A stretch of DNA of 64,000 nucleotides from Candidatus Izemoplasma sp. (GCA_036172455.1 JAXKVY010000002.1:1-64000), one strand, 5' to 3'; shown: positions 28,374-38,039, counted from the first letter of the stretch. A program made the numbers and translations. The notes: a model not told the origin generated them from the sequence alone.

Positions 28374-29114
28374 CTACTTTTTACCGACTGTAAAAGCGTA
28401 TGTAGCGAACTCTTCTTCACCATCTAAGTTAAGTAATTGATCGACTAAATCTTGCCGGTATGCCGCAATAGCACAGGCGCCTGCGTCAATTACCTCAGCA
28501 GCTAAGCTTAGGTTTTGTCCTGCATGACCTGCTTCAATCGCAATCATTTTATGCGCACAAAAAGCATATTTGTATTCACTACGATAAGGGACTGCGCTGA
28601 AGAAAAAGACAACACTCGCACCGCGTAGTTGTTGATACAGCGCTTCGTTTACGTCATCTTCTAAGTTCTCACCTTTTTTAAGTAACGCTAGTTCATGACT
28701 GTCTTGAACATAGTGATAAAGCCCTTTGTCATAACCATCGACATTGTTAAAATACACATATGTTTCCATCGCATTCGTTGCGCCACCTGTTGGGATCGTA
28801 CGGAACACTGCACGCTCTTTAAAGGAGACAACGCGACTTGTTTCATACAGTAAATAAGACACTTCTTCAAACGTCAGTGGTATGGTTGAATATTGCCGTG
28901 TGGAACGTCTATTTTTGATCACTTCTGTCAATGTTTTTTGTTCAATTGACGGAAACAAACGTAACACTTCAATTAACGTCGCCTCTGGATCTGGTTCTTT
29001 AAATTGGGGTGGTCGTTCTTTACCGGCATGTCTGTCACTTTCAATCTCTCTTAAATCTTTCCAATTTTCTTTAATTGCTTTTCGGTTTCGTTCTATACGT
29101 TCTTTAGTTGTCAT
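28374..29114 (-). CDS. SagB/ThcOx-type nitroreductase-fold dehydrogenase
   Basis: 246 residues. The core matches FMN-dependent nitroreductases of the SagB type: IKNRRSTRQYSTIPLTFEEV for FMN phosphate binding, RTIPTGGATNAMETYV, GLYHY, and the late AIEAGHAGQNLSLAAEV segment. In toxin or azole-peptide clusters SagB oxidises azolines, but no cyclodehydratase or peptide precursor is nearby, so a general redox role is more likely. AGGAGG ribosome site; the start overlaps the upstream hydrolase stop by 11 bases. Confidence 0.88.
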   Translation of the reverse strand: MTTKERIERNRKAIKENWKDLREIESDRHAGKERPPQFKEPDPEATLIEVLRLFPSIEQKTLTEVIKNRRSTRQYSTIPLTFEEVSYLLYETSRVVSFKERAVFRTIPTGGATNAMETYVYFNNVDGYDKGLYHYVQDSHELALLKKGENLEDDVNEALYQQLRGASVVFFFSAVPYRSEYKYAFCAHKMIAIEAGHAGQNLSLAAEVIDAGACAIAAYRQDLVDQLLNLDGEEEFATYAFTVGKK

Positions 29115-29805
29115 AATTACCTCCTAAAAAAGTTATAATTTCATTTATAATCAAATCTTGTTGTTGTTTGGGTGTTAAGGTTGCTTCTCCGTCGCCTTTT
29201 TGATGGCCATACCAGCCAAACTGACTATGATTTCCACCATCCAAAACCACTTCTTTAGCAGTACTAAACTGTTCAAAATTATCGTTATAGGCTTTGCTAT
29301 CAAGAATCAAGTCATTACTCCCTCGAATCGATAACACAGGCATGTCTGTGACATCATTTGTCGCATAACTCGCGAGTAAAACCAGTGACTCTACATCTTC
29401 ACTTGAAGCGATACTTCCTGCCACAACACCGCCAAGTGAATGTCCAATGAGAATAGTCTCTTTATCAGAGGATATATACTGTTTCGCTTGATTAGGTGAG
29501 ATGATTGCTAAATAGAATGGTGGTTTAATGATTGTCACATCATATCCATATGTAAACAACTCACTGCCTAAATATAAATACGCTGACGCATCAACTAATC
29601 CCCCTGGTATAATGATAATCTCTTGTGTATTTGCTTCGTCACTAAACTGATAAGTTTCGCTTGTCTCAGTATAATCTGTTACAGTTAACGCGTCATACAT
29701 CGCATCACTAGCGATATATGGATTATGCGTATACGATACAATAACAAGTGATATAATAAGCAAAATGATCGATATACTTAATACAATTTTTGTTGTTAGT
29801 TTCAT
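29104..29805 (-). CDS. Membrane-anchored alpha/beta-hydrolase
   Basis: 233 residues. One N-terminal hydrophobic helix (about 5-27) anchors or exports it. The nucleophile elbow is GHSLGG, with later RGSNDLI (acid) and GGNHSQFGWYGHQKGDG (His), a pattern seen in small surface hydrolases. Substrate unknown. It overlaps the SagB-like gene, so the two are co-translated. Confidence 0.82.
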   Translation of the reverse strand: MKLTTKIVLSISIILLIISLVIVSYTHNPYIASDAMYDALTVTDYTETSETYQFSDEANTQEIIIIPGGLVDASAYLYLGSELFTYGYDVTIIKPPFYLAIISPNQAKQYISSDKETILIGHSLGGVVAGSIASSEDVESLVLLASYATNDVTDMPVLSIRGSNDLILDSKAYNDNFEQFSTAKEVVLDGGNHSQFGWYGHQKGDGEATLTPKQQQDLIINEIITFLGGNYDN

Positions 29806-29813
29806 TTTATCGC

Positions 29814-30605
29814 CTACTTTGAAAAATAACTACCGAGTATTTGAACATGTTTTGCTTTTTGTTTTAACAAGGTTAAAAGTTGAATCATATTATCATGTTC
29901 TAATTGTTCATGAAGTGTTAATAATAGGGTTTGGTCTTCCGTGCTTCCTTTATGAATACTCGATATATTCGATACCTTAATATTAGACATCACTGCTTCA
30001 TGTAGTACATCATATACTTTAAAGCGAGATGTGCTTTCAAAGGTCACTTGTAACATGACCCGATTATGAAATCCTAACGATTTTAAGGTTTGCCCCACCA
30101 ATAAGAACACATGTTTATTATGGGCGTAGTCTCTTAAATTTGTTTTTAACGTATCTAGGGCATGCGGTTGATAATTAGAGACAATCGCAGCTTGGTTTTC
30201 TGTTTTTACGTGTTGTAACGCATCATACCTTGACTCAACAAAGGTTTTCTTTTGTACATGGGATAACTGTTGGATATGTTGGTAACAAGCTTGATAATCG
30301 TCATAGGTTACAATCAGTTCTTTAATGTGTTCTATCTTTGGTTGTTTAGCAACTAAAGATAAGGTCACATCTAAGACAATCTCACGTTCAATATGAAAAT
30401 GATGATGCGCAACACGTGCAATACCATCTTCTAATAACCCATCTTTACCGGTAATATAAGGCATTAAAATACCGACAACTTCACCAGCTTTTAACGCATG
30501 AAAAAGGCGCCCAATGGTTTTAAACCCAACGAGTTCATCTTTCACGTAAAAAGTTGCGCCTGCATAAAAATCTAAGCTTTGTTCATGACCGATATATCCA
30601 ATCAT
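29814..30605 (-). CDS. Degenerate prephenate dehydratase-like protein
   Basis: 263 residues. The N-terminus IGYIGHEQSLDFYAGATF and the arrangement VGFKTIGRLFHALKAGEVVGILMPYITG...DGI parallel the prephenate-binding fold of PheA, and the last 75 residues (NRVMLQVTFES onward) look like its ACT domain. The conserved TRF active-site motif is not visible, and no aromatic pathway genes are nearby. It is either a very divergent PheA or a regulatory relative. Followed by the membrane hydrolase gene, 8 bases away. Confidence 0.5.
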   Translation of the reverse strand: MIGYIGHEQSLDFYAGATFYVKDELVGFKTIGRLFHALKAGEVVGILMPYITGKDGLLEDGIARVAHHHFHIEREIVLDVTLSLVAKQPKIEHIKELIVTYDDYQACYQHIQQLSHVQKKTFVESRYDALQHVKTENQAAIVSNYQPHALDTLKTNLRDYAHNKHVFLLVGQTLKSLGFHNRVMLQVTFESTSRFKVYDVLHEAVMSNIKVSNISSIHKGSTEDQTLLLTLHEQLEHDNMIQLLTLLKQKAKHVQILGSYFSK

Positions 30606-30613
30606 ATCATCAC

Positions 30614-31111
30614 CTACTCATTAAACGTTATCGCTTGATTCTGAATCGCATCATAATACTGACACGTCAGGCCGTGTTCATCAATAGTGAGCACACAATA
30701 GGTGGGTGGCAAGGTGTTTCGTGGTCTTGAAATGCTCCCAGGATTTATAAAGGTAATGCCTGATATCTCTTGATAACTCGCCATATGAGTATGGCCATAT
30801 AACGCGATACTATAGTGTTCTGCTTTACATTGGCTCATCAGTCGTTTTAAGTTCTTTTGTACTTTATATTTATGACCATGGGTAATTAAGATTTTATGAT
30901 TATGAATCGATACACTATTTTCATCGGTAAATCCCGGGTCATGTCGAGAATTACCTGAGACATAAATAACATCGTGTTCGAGTAATAGGTCTTCTTCTAT
31001 CTCTAAATCACCAAGTGATATTTTATATTCCGCATCTTGTTGCCACTCTAAAACACGTTTAATTGCATCTGAATCACCGTGTGCATCGCTAAATATCAGT
31101 ATCTTTACCAT
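30614..31111 (-). CDS. YfcE/MJ0936-family phosphodiesterase
   Basis: 165 residues. Metallophosphoesterase motifs in order: FSDAHGD, LGDLE, VSGNSRHD, THGHKYK, YGHTHMASYQ and NPGSISRPR. The usual GN-C/H is GNSRHD. Cleaves phosphodiesters with Mn; the natural substrate is uncertain. Ends 8 bases before the PheA-like gene. Confidence 0.9.
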   Translation of the reverse strand: MVKILIFSDAHGDSDAIKRVLEWQQDAEYKISLGDLEIEEDLLLEHDVIYVSGNSRHDPGFTDENSVSIHNHKILITHGHKYKVQKNLKRLMSQCKAEHYSIALYGHTHMASYQEISGITFINPGSISRPRNTLPPTYCVLTIDEHGLTCQYYDAIQNQAITFNE

Positions 31112-31184
31112 AAAATCACCTCTTTATACTATTATAGCATACCGCAGATGACACACAAAATATAATTATTGTAAAGTGTTAGCA

Positions 31185-31213
31185 AAGAAAAAAAGGCACA
31201 AAATTATGTGCCT
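31185..31213 (-). terminator. Terminator of the rubrerythrin gene
   Basis: Arms AGGCACA / TGTGCCT with a 6-base loop, then TTTTTTTCTTT on the minus strand; overlaps the stop codon. Confidence 0.8.
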
Positions 31214-31787
31214 AGTAATTGGTTTTTTTACGCTCATAAAATGCTTTTCTATGTTTACACACAGGGCACATTCCAGGCGCTCTTTTGCCAATGTGGACAT
31301 GTCCACATTTACGACAATACCAAACTGTTGCTTCTTCAGTTTGGAAAACAATATCCTCTTCAATGTTATTGAAGAGTTTATTAAAGCGTTCTTCATGGTC
31401 TTTTTCAATCTTTGCGATCATACGAAATGATGCGGCAATCTTAGGAAATCCTTCTTCATCAGCTACTTTAGCGAATTCTGGATACAATTCTGTCCATTCT
31501 TCGTTTTCACCTTCTGCGGCAGCCTTTAAGTTTTCGTCTGTGGTACTTTCTACCCCAGCTGGATAACTCGCGGTAATTTCAACCATACCACCTTCTAAGT
31601 GATTAAAGAAGATCCGTGCGTGTTCAAATTCATTTTGAGCGGTTTCTAAAAACATATCTGCGATTTGTTCATACCCCTCTTTTTGCGCTACATCAGCAAA
31701 CATTGTATAACGATTACGTGCTTGTGATTCTCCCGCAAATGCTTTGAGTAGGTTTTGTTCTGTTTGCGTTTCTTTTAATGATGCCAT
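31212..31787 (-). CDS. rbr: Rubrerythrin
   Basis: 191 residues. The N-terminal di-iron four-helix domain shows FAGESQARNRYTMFA and ETAQNEFEHARIF plus a second EKDHEERF set of ligands. The C-terminal rubredoxin domain has CRKCG and CPVCK. It reduces hydrogen peroxide in anaerobes. Strong AGGAGG ribosome site and a TATAAT at about 31818-31823. Its presence supports an anaerobic or microaerophilic host. Confidence 0.95.
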   Translation of the reverse strand: MASLKETQTEQNLLKAFAGESQARNRYTMFADVAQKEGYEQIADMFLETAQNEFEHARIFFNHLEGGMVEITASYPAGVESTTDENLKAAAEGENEEWTELYPEFAKVADEEGFPKIAASFRMIAKIEKDHEERFNKLFNNIEEDIVFQTEEATVWYCRKCGHVHIGKRAPGMCPVCKHRKAFYERKKTNY

Positions 31788-31828
31788 AATAACCTCCTTT
31801 TTTTACTTCTTTTAAATTATAACAAAGT

Positions 31829-32413
31829 TTAGTCTTCTTTTAAATATGTAATTAATTTTTTCAAGGCTTTTGCCCGGTGGCTAAATGCATTTTTTTCCTG
31901 TAAAGAATATTCTGCTAAGTGTTTGTCTGTTCCTTTGACAATAAATAAAGGATCATAGCCAAACCCATTGAGGCCTTTAAATTCTTTAGCTATCTGTCCA
32001 TTTAGGGTGGATTCAAAGAATAATGGTTCTTTTCCTTCTTCATAAAGACAGATTACTGTGACAAACCGTGCTTTCCGATCGGTTTTCCCTTTCATCTCTT
32101 TTAAGAGTTTACGGTTATTATCATCATATGTTGCGTTCTCTTTCGCATACCGTGCACTATAGATTCCGGGAGCTTTATCTAATGCATAGACTTCTAAGCC
32201 GCTATCATCTGCCACACACATTGTCTTTGTGTGTTCTGCGAGTGTTTTTGCCTTAATTAATGCATTCTCTTTAAAGGTATCTCCGGTTTCTTCTATGGGC
32301 CCAATTTCAGGATAATCATAAAGTGTTTTAACAGCATACCCTAGTGGTTCTAATAAATTGGTCATTTCGGTTACTTTATTAGGATTTTTTGTTGCGATTA
32401 CTATTTCTTTCAT
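31829..32413 (-). CDS. rdgB: XTP/dITP diphosphatase (Ham1/RdgB)
   Basis: 194 residues. Conserved IATKNPNKVTEM, EETGDTFKENALIKA, VADDSGLEV, PGIYSARYA and FGYDPLF motifs. Hydrolyses non-canonical purine triphosphates so they are not built into DNA or RNA. Followed by rubrerythrin with its own promoter. Confidence 0.95.
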   Translation of the reverse strand: MKEIVIATKNPNKVTEMTNLLEPLGYAVKTLYDYPEIGPIEETGDTFKENALIKAKTLAEHTKTMCVADDSGLEVYALDKAPGIYSARYAKENATYDDNNRKLLKEMKGKTDRKARFVTVICLYEEGKEPLFFESTLNGQIAKEFKGLNGFGYDPLFIVKGTDKHLAEYSLQEKNAFSHRAKALKKLITYLKED

Positions 32414-32439
32414 AGGTCACCTCGTTATTTACTGTATCA

Positions 32440-32468
32440 AAAAAATAAGCAAAATTGCTTATTTTTTT
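32440..32468. terminator. Terminator of ktrA
   Basis: Arms AATAAGCAA / TTGCTTATT with a 2-4 base loop and T/A runs on both sides; overlaps the ktrA stop. Confidence 0.75.
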
Positions 32469-33118
32469 AGCCATGTATTAAATTTATGTAAGTCAGCATT
32501 ACTACCAATAAGTAGTAATGAGTCACTTTCTTCGATTAATGTATCGGCGTTAGGAATTAAGATATCTCCTTCACGACGAATAGCTACCACATTAATATTG
32601 TAACGATTACGTACATCTAAATTCACGATGGTTGAACTGATGATTTTTTCAGTCGCGTTCACAACAATAAAGCTATGACTTTCATTTAAATCAATAAAGT
32701 CAAGCACATTGTCAGATACAATACGGCTTGCTAAACGACGGCCAGATTGTTTTTCTGGTTGTACAATCTCATCTGCGCCAAGTTTTGCAACAACTTTCGC
32801 ATGATCATCATTTAGGACTTTAACCGTAACTTTTTTAACACCCAGTTCTTTTAAGATTAATGTTGCCATGATACTGCTTTGTAAGTCATTCCCAATCGAA
32901 ACAATAACGTGATCAACACTGTTGATACCAACTTCTTTTAATGCTAGTTCATCAGTAGCATCTAACGTTACTGCGTGGGTTGCAATTTTACTCAGTTTTG
33001 CAATCCGTTCTGGATCACGATCAATTACTAATACATCTGCATCTTGCTCAATTAATTCTCTAACAACACTTTCCCCAAAGCGTCCTAATCCAATAACTGC
33101 AAATGATTTTTTTGCCAT
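32459..33118 (-). CDS. ktrA: Potassium uptake regulatory protein KtrA (TrkA-N/TrkA-C)
   Basis: 219 residues. An N-terminal Rossmann domain binds nucleotide (VIGLGRFG, then acidic VIDRD at the end of strand 2), and a C-terminal RCK_C domain spans about 135-219. It gates a KtrB-type potassium channel at the membrane. No ktrB is in this window, so the channel is encoded elsewhere. Confidence 0.92.
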   Translation of the reverse strand: MAKKSFAVIGLGRFGESVVRELIEQDADVLVIDRDPERIAKLSKIATHAVTLDATDELALKEVGINSVDHVIVSIGNDLQSSIMATLILKELGVKKVTVKVLNDDHAKVVAKLGADEIVQPEKQSGRRLASRIVSDNVLDFIDLNESHSFIVVNATEKIISSTIVNLDVRNRYNINVVAIRREGDILIPNADTLIEESDSLLLIGSNADLHKFNTWLKK

Positions 33119-33218
33119 TTTATCACCCTTTATAATTTCACTTTCCTTGACTTTACTAATAATACCAACTTATTTTATTGAAGTCAAATATAATCACGAA
33201 AATATGAAACCTTTCCGC

Positions 33219-33246
33219 TTTGAATCTTGATATTATATGATATAAT
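33219..33246 (+). promoter_or_regulatory. Promoter of the CPBP protease gene
   Basis: TATAAT at 33241-33246 with TGA just before it (extended -10), and TTTGAA at 33219-33224 as -35 (16-base spacer). Confidence 0.6.
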
Positions 33247-33276
33247 AGAATAAGAATTTAACAAAAGGAGTCACCT

Positions 33277-33978
33277 ATGTTTAAAATTAATGAATTTAAA
33301 ATTATCGGAATATATGTCGGCATGTTAATTGTATTACTTGGGTTTCAATTATTACTTATTTATGGATTTAACTTAAATGTTGATATCCAATCTCAGTTTA
33401 TCCGGGTTAACTCACTCAGTAATATTTTTTATTATGGAATGATGTTACTGTTATATATTGTATTATTCTTTGGATTCTGGAAAACCGAATGGCGCAAGGC
33501 GATAAACAATAAAATACAAGTGCTTATGTTCATTGTCATCGGCTTTGGTGCCATGCTTGGCGCATCCACTATTGCTGGTATTATTATGTACATATTAAAT
33601 GTGACAGATACGTCTGTAAATCAAGCGCAATTAAATTTGTTAATCTCATCAGGAACAACCTTTGACCAGATAGCGCTTTTAATCTTCGCGGTGTTACTCG
33701 CACCACCCGTTGAAGAGCTTGTCTTTAGAAAAGCTATCTTCGACCTATTAGAACGGATTAAAATTAAAGAACCCTTTGTTGTTATTCTTTTAAGCGGGAT
33801 AATCTTTGGGTTTATTCACGTCGCTTCTGACAACTGGATTCAAATCGTTTCCTACGCTTTACTTGGTGTTGTTCTAGCATTATTGTATCACTATTCAAAT
33901 AAAAAACTATTCATCCCTATTGTCGTTCATATGCTATTTAATCTTATGGTAAGTATCACAATGTTTACCGCATTATAA
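33277..33978 (+). CDS. CPBP-family intramembrane metalloprotease
   Basis: 233 residues with six or seven hydrophobic helices. The CPBP (CAAX protease and bacteriocin-processing) motifs are visible: EELVFRKAIF with the Glu-Glu pair, FGFIHV with a His, and the terminal VHMLFNL. A predicted membrane protease; in Firmicutes such proteins process signals or give bacteriocin immunity. AAAGGAG ribosome site. One of few plus-strand genes. Confidence 0.9.
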   Translation: MFKINEFKIIGIYVGMLIVLLGFQLLLIYGFNLNVDIQSQFIRVNSLSNIFYYGMMLLLYIVLFFGFWKTEWRKAINNKIQVLMFIVIGFGAMLGASTIAGIIMYILNVTDTSVNQAQLNLLISSGTTFDQIALLIFAVLLAPPVEELVFRKAIFDLLERIKIKEPFVVILLSGIIFGFIHVASDNWIQIVSYALLGVVLALLYHYSNKKLFIPIVVHMLFNLMVSITMFTAL

Positions 33979-34005
33979 AAGAGTGATTATGCATCACTCT
34001 TTTTT
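33977..34005. terminator. Bidirectional terminator, CPBP gene / ankyrin gene
   Basis: Arms AAAAGAGTGAT / ATCACTCTTTT with a 5-base loop, T-run on the plus strand. Confidence 0.85.
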
Positions 34006-35186
34006 AGTATATCTAATAAATCATAGGCTTTGGTCAAACTCAAGAACTGATTGACTGAATATCCTAAATAGGTTTTATCTAAATTCTTTGTATGACCTAA
34101 TACTTGTGTGAAAATGTCTTTATCACGAATTAACACTGCATAGTACACGGCATCAAAATGGGCGTGATCAATGTCATCAACACGTGCCCCGTGCTTGATT
34201 AACTTCTCAACTAACATCGTTTCTTTATTCATCATCGCATAAAATAATGGGGTATTACCGAATTGATCACGTTGATTGACATCAACACGTTCAGATAAAC
34301 TAAACGCAAAATCAAACTCATTTTTAATGACTGCCAGGCATAACGGACAGGCTTTTAAATTGTCTTGATAAGTGTGATCATTTTTTAACTGATTAAAGAT
34401 TTCTATGGCCTCATAGTTTCCTTTTTTCTGTGCAATATCATACGGTGATTCATTAAAGGTCGATTGATCATATGATGTGCATCCACTATTTATAAAGTGA
34501 TGGACCATATCATAATTTGGGTGTTCAACAGCTAAATGTAATGGGGTTAACGCATATTCTGTTTTAGCATATGGGTTAACACCTAATTCAAGTAGGTATT
34601 TCACTATATCGACAGTGCCATACTTTGCGGCGTAATGGAGGGACGTCATCCCTTCACGATCAGTGGTATTAATCAATGCCCCAGCTTTTACAAGTTGTTT
34701 TACCAATTTCAAGCTTTTACTTTTAATTGCCTTTTGAATCACACTAACTCTTTGTTCATCAAAGACATGAATATCTGCGCCTTCTTCTAACAATAGCGCA
34801 ACAATCTCCCTATTCCCTTTTAAACAAGCTTTATGAAGGGGACGTTCTTTTGATTGGTTTTGTACATTTAAGTCAATCTTTTTGTGTAATAAATAGTTAA
34901 TTATTTGACGACTCCCCATATGCGTCGCTATATGTAAGGCGGTATCACCAAACTTATCTTTGGCATTGACATCAATTTCTAACTCCAGTAATAATTGAAT
35001 TGCCTCATACGCCTTATTTCTCACTGCTAAATGTAACAAGGTTTGTTGGCGCTGATCTTTAATGTGAATGTCATGGTTATGTTTCACATATTCAATAATA
35101 TATGCGCAATCATTGTTTAATGCGGCAATATAGATTGATTCACTTGTATTGGTGCCATATTCTTGATATTTTGTAAAATCAACCAT
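33987..35186 (-). CDS. Ankyrin-repeat protein
   Basis: 399 residues, almost wholly ankyrin repeats: about ten 33-residue units with the TxLHxA...LL pattern (for example GDTALHIATHMGSRQIINYL and GMTSLHYAAKYGTVDIVKYL). The last units are degenerate. No signal peptide or membrane helix, so it is likely a cytoplasmic binding scaffold. The partner cannot be guessed from context, as it stands alone between two terminators. Confidence 0.92.
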   Translation of the reverse strand: MVDFTKYQEYGTNTSESIYIAALNNDCAYIIEYVKHNHDIHIKDQRQQTLLHLAVRNKAYEAIQLLLELEIDVNAKDKFGDTALHIATHMGSRQIINYLLHKKIDLNVQNQSKERPLHKACLKGNREIVALLLEEGADIHVFDEQRVSVIQKAIKSKSLKLVKQLVKAGALINTTDREGMTSLHYAAKYGTVDIVKYLLELGVNPYAKTEYALTPLHLAVEHPNYDMVHHFINSGCTSYDQSTFNESPYDIAQKKGNYEAIEIFNQLKNDHTYQDNLKACPLCLAVIKNEFDFAFSLSERVDVNQRDQFGNTPLFYAMMNKETMLVEKLIKHGARVDDIDHAHFDAVYYAVLIRDKDIFTQVLGHTKNLDKTYLGYSVNQFLSLTKAYDLLDILKKSDA

Positions 35187-35236
35187 TGGTATCCTCCTTA
35201 CAATGTCTTCACATCAAATCTATCATATATTCAAAA

Positions 35237-35265
35237 AAAATACCACACCGAATGTGGTATTTTTT
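35237..35265 (-). terminator. Terminator of the HU gene
   Basis: Arms AATACCACA / TGTGGTATT with a 5-base loop and an A/T-rich tail on both strands. Confidence 0.8.
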
Positions 35266-35275
35266 AAAATTGTCG

Positions 35276-35548
35276 TTATCTTACAGCTTCTTTTAAGACC
35301 TTACCAGCTTTGAAAGCAGGTGATTTTTGTGCAGGAATTTGAATTTTCTCGTTTGTTCTTGGATTATGTCCTACACGCGCTTTACGGTGTCTTACTTCAA
35401 ATGTTCCAAATCCTGTTAGCACGACTTTTTCCCCTGAAACTAATGAATCTTTAATAACGTCTAATGTAGTATTCAACGCTAATTCAGAATCTTTCTTTGT
35501 TAAACCTGAAACTTCTGCAACTTTTGCAATTAATTCTGTTTTGTTCAT
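35276..35548 (-). CDS. hup: DNA-binding protein HU
   Basis: 90 residues, exact HU length. N-terminal MNKTELIAKVAEVSGLTKKD, the GFGTFEVRHRKARVGHNPRT beta-arm entrance and the C-terminal PAFKAGKVLKEAV are canonical. Packs the nucleoid as a dimer. AGGAGG ribosome site and a good promoter. Confidence 0.97.
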   Translation of the reverse strand: MNKTELIAKVAEVSGLTKKDSELALNTTLDVIKDSLVSGEKVVLTGFGTFEVRHRKARVGHNPRTNEKIQIPAQKSPAFKAGKVLKEAVR

Positions 35549-35581
35549 TATCTTACCTCCTATTTTTTTTAAACTAAGTTT

Positions 35582-35610
35582 ATTATAGCAGTTTCTCGGC
35601 TTTATTGCAA
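35582..35610 (-). promoter_or_regulatory. Promoter of the HU gene
   Basis: TTGCAA (35605-35610), 17 bases, TATAAT (35582-35587), with TGC before the -10. Confidence 0.7.
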
Positions 35611-35694
35611 GATAAATATCGCTTTCACATATATTTACATAAATTTCTATAAAGTTTCACTTCTTGGCTTTGCTATTTTGTAAACGCCTGTTTC

Positions 35695-35723
35695 ATAAAA
35701 AAAAGAGTTTTTACAACTCTTTT
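35695..35723 (-). terminator. Terminator of the der-gpsA operon
   Basis: Arms AAAAGAGTT / AACTCTTTT with a 5-base loop and a run of Ts on the minus strand; overlaps the gpsA stop. Confidence 0.8.
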
Positions 35724-36706
35724 TTACGACTGCGTTCAAACAGGGTTTGGTACGCATTTTCAGGGTCTACTTTATCAAACACGATTGAATAAATGGCGTT
35801 GATTATCGGTAAATCTAAATCGTACTTTTTCCCATAGTTATAGGCTGCCTCGCAAGTTCTAACACCTTCGACAACCATGGTCATGTTGTTTAAAGTTTCT
35901 TCTAAGTCTTTGCCATGACCAATTTGATATCCAGCTTGAAAGTTACGTGAATGTTGGCTTGTACACGTAACGACTAAATCCCCAATACCGGTAAGTCCTA
36001 ATAACGATTCTGGGTTAGCTCCGTATGCTTCATAAATTTTTCGCATTTCATAAAGGCCACGGGTAATCAGGGCAGCTTTAGCATTATCGCCTAGTCCTTT
36101 ACCACTAATTAACCCACTCGCTAAGGCAAAAATATTTTTTAATGCCCCACCAAGTTCAACCCCTTTTAAATCGGTTGATGTATAGACTCTAAAGAAGTTT
36201 TGATTGTGAAAAAGATGTTGGACAAATAAGGCATCTTCATCATTATCACTTGCGGCTGTAACGAGGGTGGTCATTTTTTGTATGACTTCTTCAGCATGAC
36301 TTGGACCACTTAAGGCAACAAATCCATCAATGTATTCATTATCAATTTCATCATAAAATACTTCACTCATACGCATAAAGGTATTAGGTTCAATCCCTTT
36401 GGCAGCGTTTATGAATAGTTTTGCTTCCGTTAATTCTTGATTAACTGCTTTAAGTGCTTGCCTGACAACTTTTGTTGGGACAACAAATAATAAAACATTG
36501 CTATAATTAACTGCTTCTTTTATATCGTTTGTGGCGTTAATGGCTTTAGGGATATCAGCATTCAGCTGATAACATATATGAAGTCGATTAATCTTATCAA
36601 TAATTTTTGTGTTGGTATCATACACTAAGACATCGTGTCCGTTCTCATGTAAGACAGTGGATAAGCCTAGTCCCCAAGATCCTCCACCAATGACAGTTAT
36701 TTTCAT
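35711..36706 (-). CDS. gpsA: Glycerol-3-phosphate dehydrogenase [NAD(P)+]
   Basis: 331 residues. Rossmann start VIGGGSWGLGLS, the motif VALSGPSHAEEV, GVELGGALKNIFALASG with the catalytic Lys, and LLGLTGIGDLVVTC. Makes sn-glycerol 3-phosphate for phospholipids. Begins directly after the der stop codon, the same order as in many Firmicutes. Confidence 0.96.
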   Translation of the reverse strand: MKITVIGGGSWGLGLSTVLHENGHDVLVYDTNTKIIDKINRLHICYQLNADIPKAINATNDIKEAVNYSNVLLFVVPTKVVRQALKAVNQELTEAKLFINAAKGIEPNTFMRMSEVFYDEIDNEYIDGFVALSGPSHAEEVIQKMTTLVTAASDNDEDALFVQHLFHNQNFFRVYTSTDLKGVELGGALKNIFALASGLISGKGLGDNAKAALITRGLYEMRKIYEAYGANPESLLGLTGIGDLVVTCTSQHSRNFQAGYQIGHGKDLEETLNNMTMVVEGVRTCEAAYNYGKKYDLDLPIINAIYSIVFDKVDPENAYQTLFERSRKKEL

Positions 36707-38014
36707 CTAATCACGCTTCCTTAATATGATTTTAATCGGTGTCCCGGTAAATTCAAAAGCATCCCGGAGCCGATTGATTAAATAGCGTTTATAACTAAAG
36801 TGCATCGCATGTTCATTATTCACAAAGAAGACAAATGTAGGTGGCTTAGTATTCACTTGTGTCGCATAGAAGAGTTTTAGTTTCTCGCCTTTATGTAATT
36901 TAGGTGGCGTGACATAAAACGCATCTAATAAGACATCATTTAAGACACTTGTTTGTACGCGACGTGTATAGTTGTGGAAAACAGTATTGATTTCAGGGAA
37001 TATGGTATGGAGTCGTTGTTTTTTGAGTGCACTGACAAAGACAATTGGTGCGTAGGTAATAAATTGGAAATGCGCTCTAATTTCTTCAATCCAGCGTTGC
37101 ATGGTTTGGGTATTTTTCTCAACTGCATCCCACTTATTAACAACAATGATAATTCCTTTATTAGCGTCAACCGCGTAACCTGCGATTTTTTTATCTTGTT
37201 CTCTGATGCCAGTTTCGGCGTCAATCATGATAAGACAGATATCACTGCGTTCTATTGCGCTCATTGCCCGTAAGACAGAATATTTTTCGGCGTTTTCATA
37301 GACTTTACCACGTTTTCGTAATCCCGCTGTATCAATCACAACATAATCTTGTTCATAATAGGTAAATAAGGTATCAACACTATCACGGGTTGTCCCCTTG
37401 ATTGGAGAGACGATAACGCGGTCTTTTCCAACTAACGCGTTGGTTAATGAGGATTTTCCGACATTTGGTCGTCCGATTAATGCGAGACGGATTCTGTCTT
37501 CTGCATAGTCAACTTCTTCTATCTTTGGCATTTTGTCTAAGACCTCATCAAGTAAGTCACCAACACCAATTCCATGTAATGTTGAGACGGGGATTGGATC
37601 GCCTAGTCCTAAACTATAAAACTCAAATTGATTAACTGTTAGTTCTTTGTTATCGGCTTTGTTTAATGCGACAACAACAGGTTTATCAGCTTTGTATAAC
37701 ATCTTCGCAATGAACATGTCATCATCAGTAACCCCTGTGCGTACATCGCATAACAAAATAATCACATCTGCTTCATCGATTGCGATTTCAGCTTGTGATT
37801 TGATTTCATGGATAAAAGGGGCATCGTTAAAATCGATGCCTCCTGTATCTATAATATGAAATTCTTGTGTTAGCCATTCGGCTTTTGCGTAAATTCTGTC
37901 ACGGGTTATGCCCGGCATATCATCAGTGATGGATAAACGATCACCAACAATACGGTTAAATAAGGAAGACTTTCCTACGTTCGGACGCCCGACGATTGCG
38001 ACAGTTGGTAGCAT
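36707..38014 (-). CDS. der: Ribosome-assembly GTPase Der (EngA)
   Basis: 435 residues from ATG 38014; the upstream GTGs form the ribosome site GGTGGTG. Two GTPase domains in tandem, each with GRPNVGKS, a DTGG or DTAG switch and NKAD/NKWD, then a C-terminal KH-like domain ([12 protein letters not shown] onward). Needed for 50S subunit maturation. Confidence 0.96.
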   Translation of the reverse strand: MLPTVAIVGRPNVGKSSLFNRIVGDRLSITDDMPGITRDRIYAKAEWLTQEFHIIDTGGIDFNDAPFIHEIKSQAEIAIDEADVIILLCDVRTGVTDDDMFIAKMLYKADKPVVVALNKADNKELTVNQFEFYSLGLGDPIPVSTLHGIGVGDLLDEVLDKMPKIEEVDYAEDRIRLALIGRPNVGKSSLTNALVGKDRVIVSPIKGTTRDSVDTLFTYYEQDYVVIDTAGLRKRGKVYENAEKYSVLRAMSAIERSDICLIMIDAETGIREQDKKIAGYAVDANKGIIIVVNKWDAVEKNTQTMQRWIEEIRAHFQFITYAPIVFVSALKKQRLHTIFPEINTVFHNYTRRVQTSVLNDVLLDAFYVTPPKLHKGEKLKLFYATQVNTKPPTFVFFVNNEHAMHFSYKRYLINRLRDAFEFTGTPIKIILRKRD

Positions 38015-38039
38015 AGTCACCACCACCTATGTATGTGTC

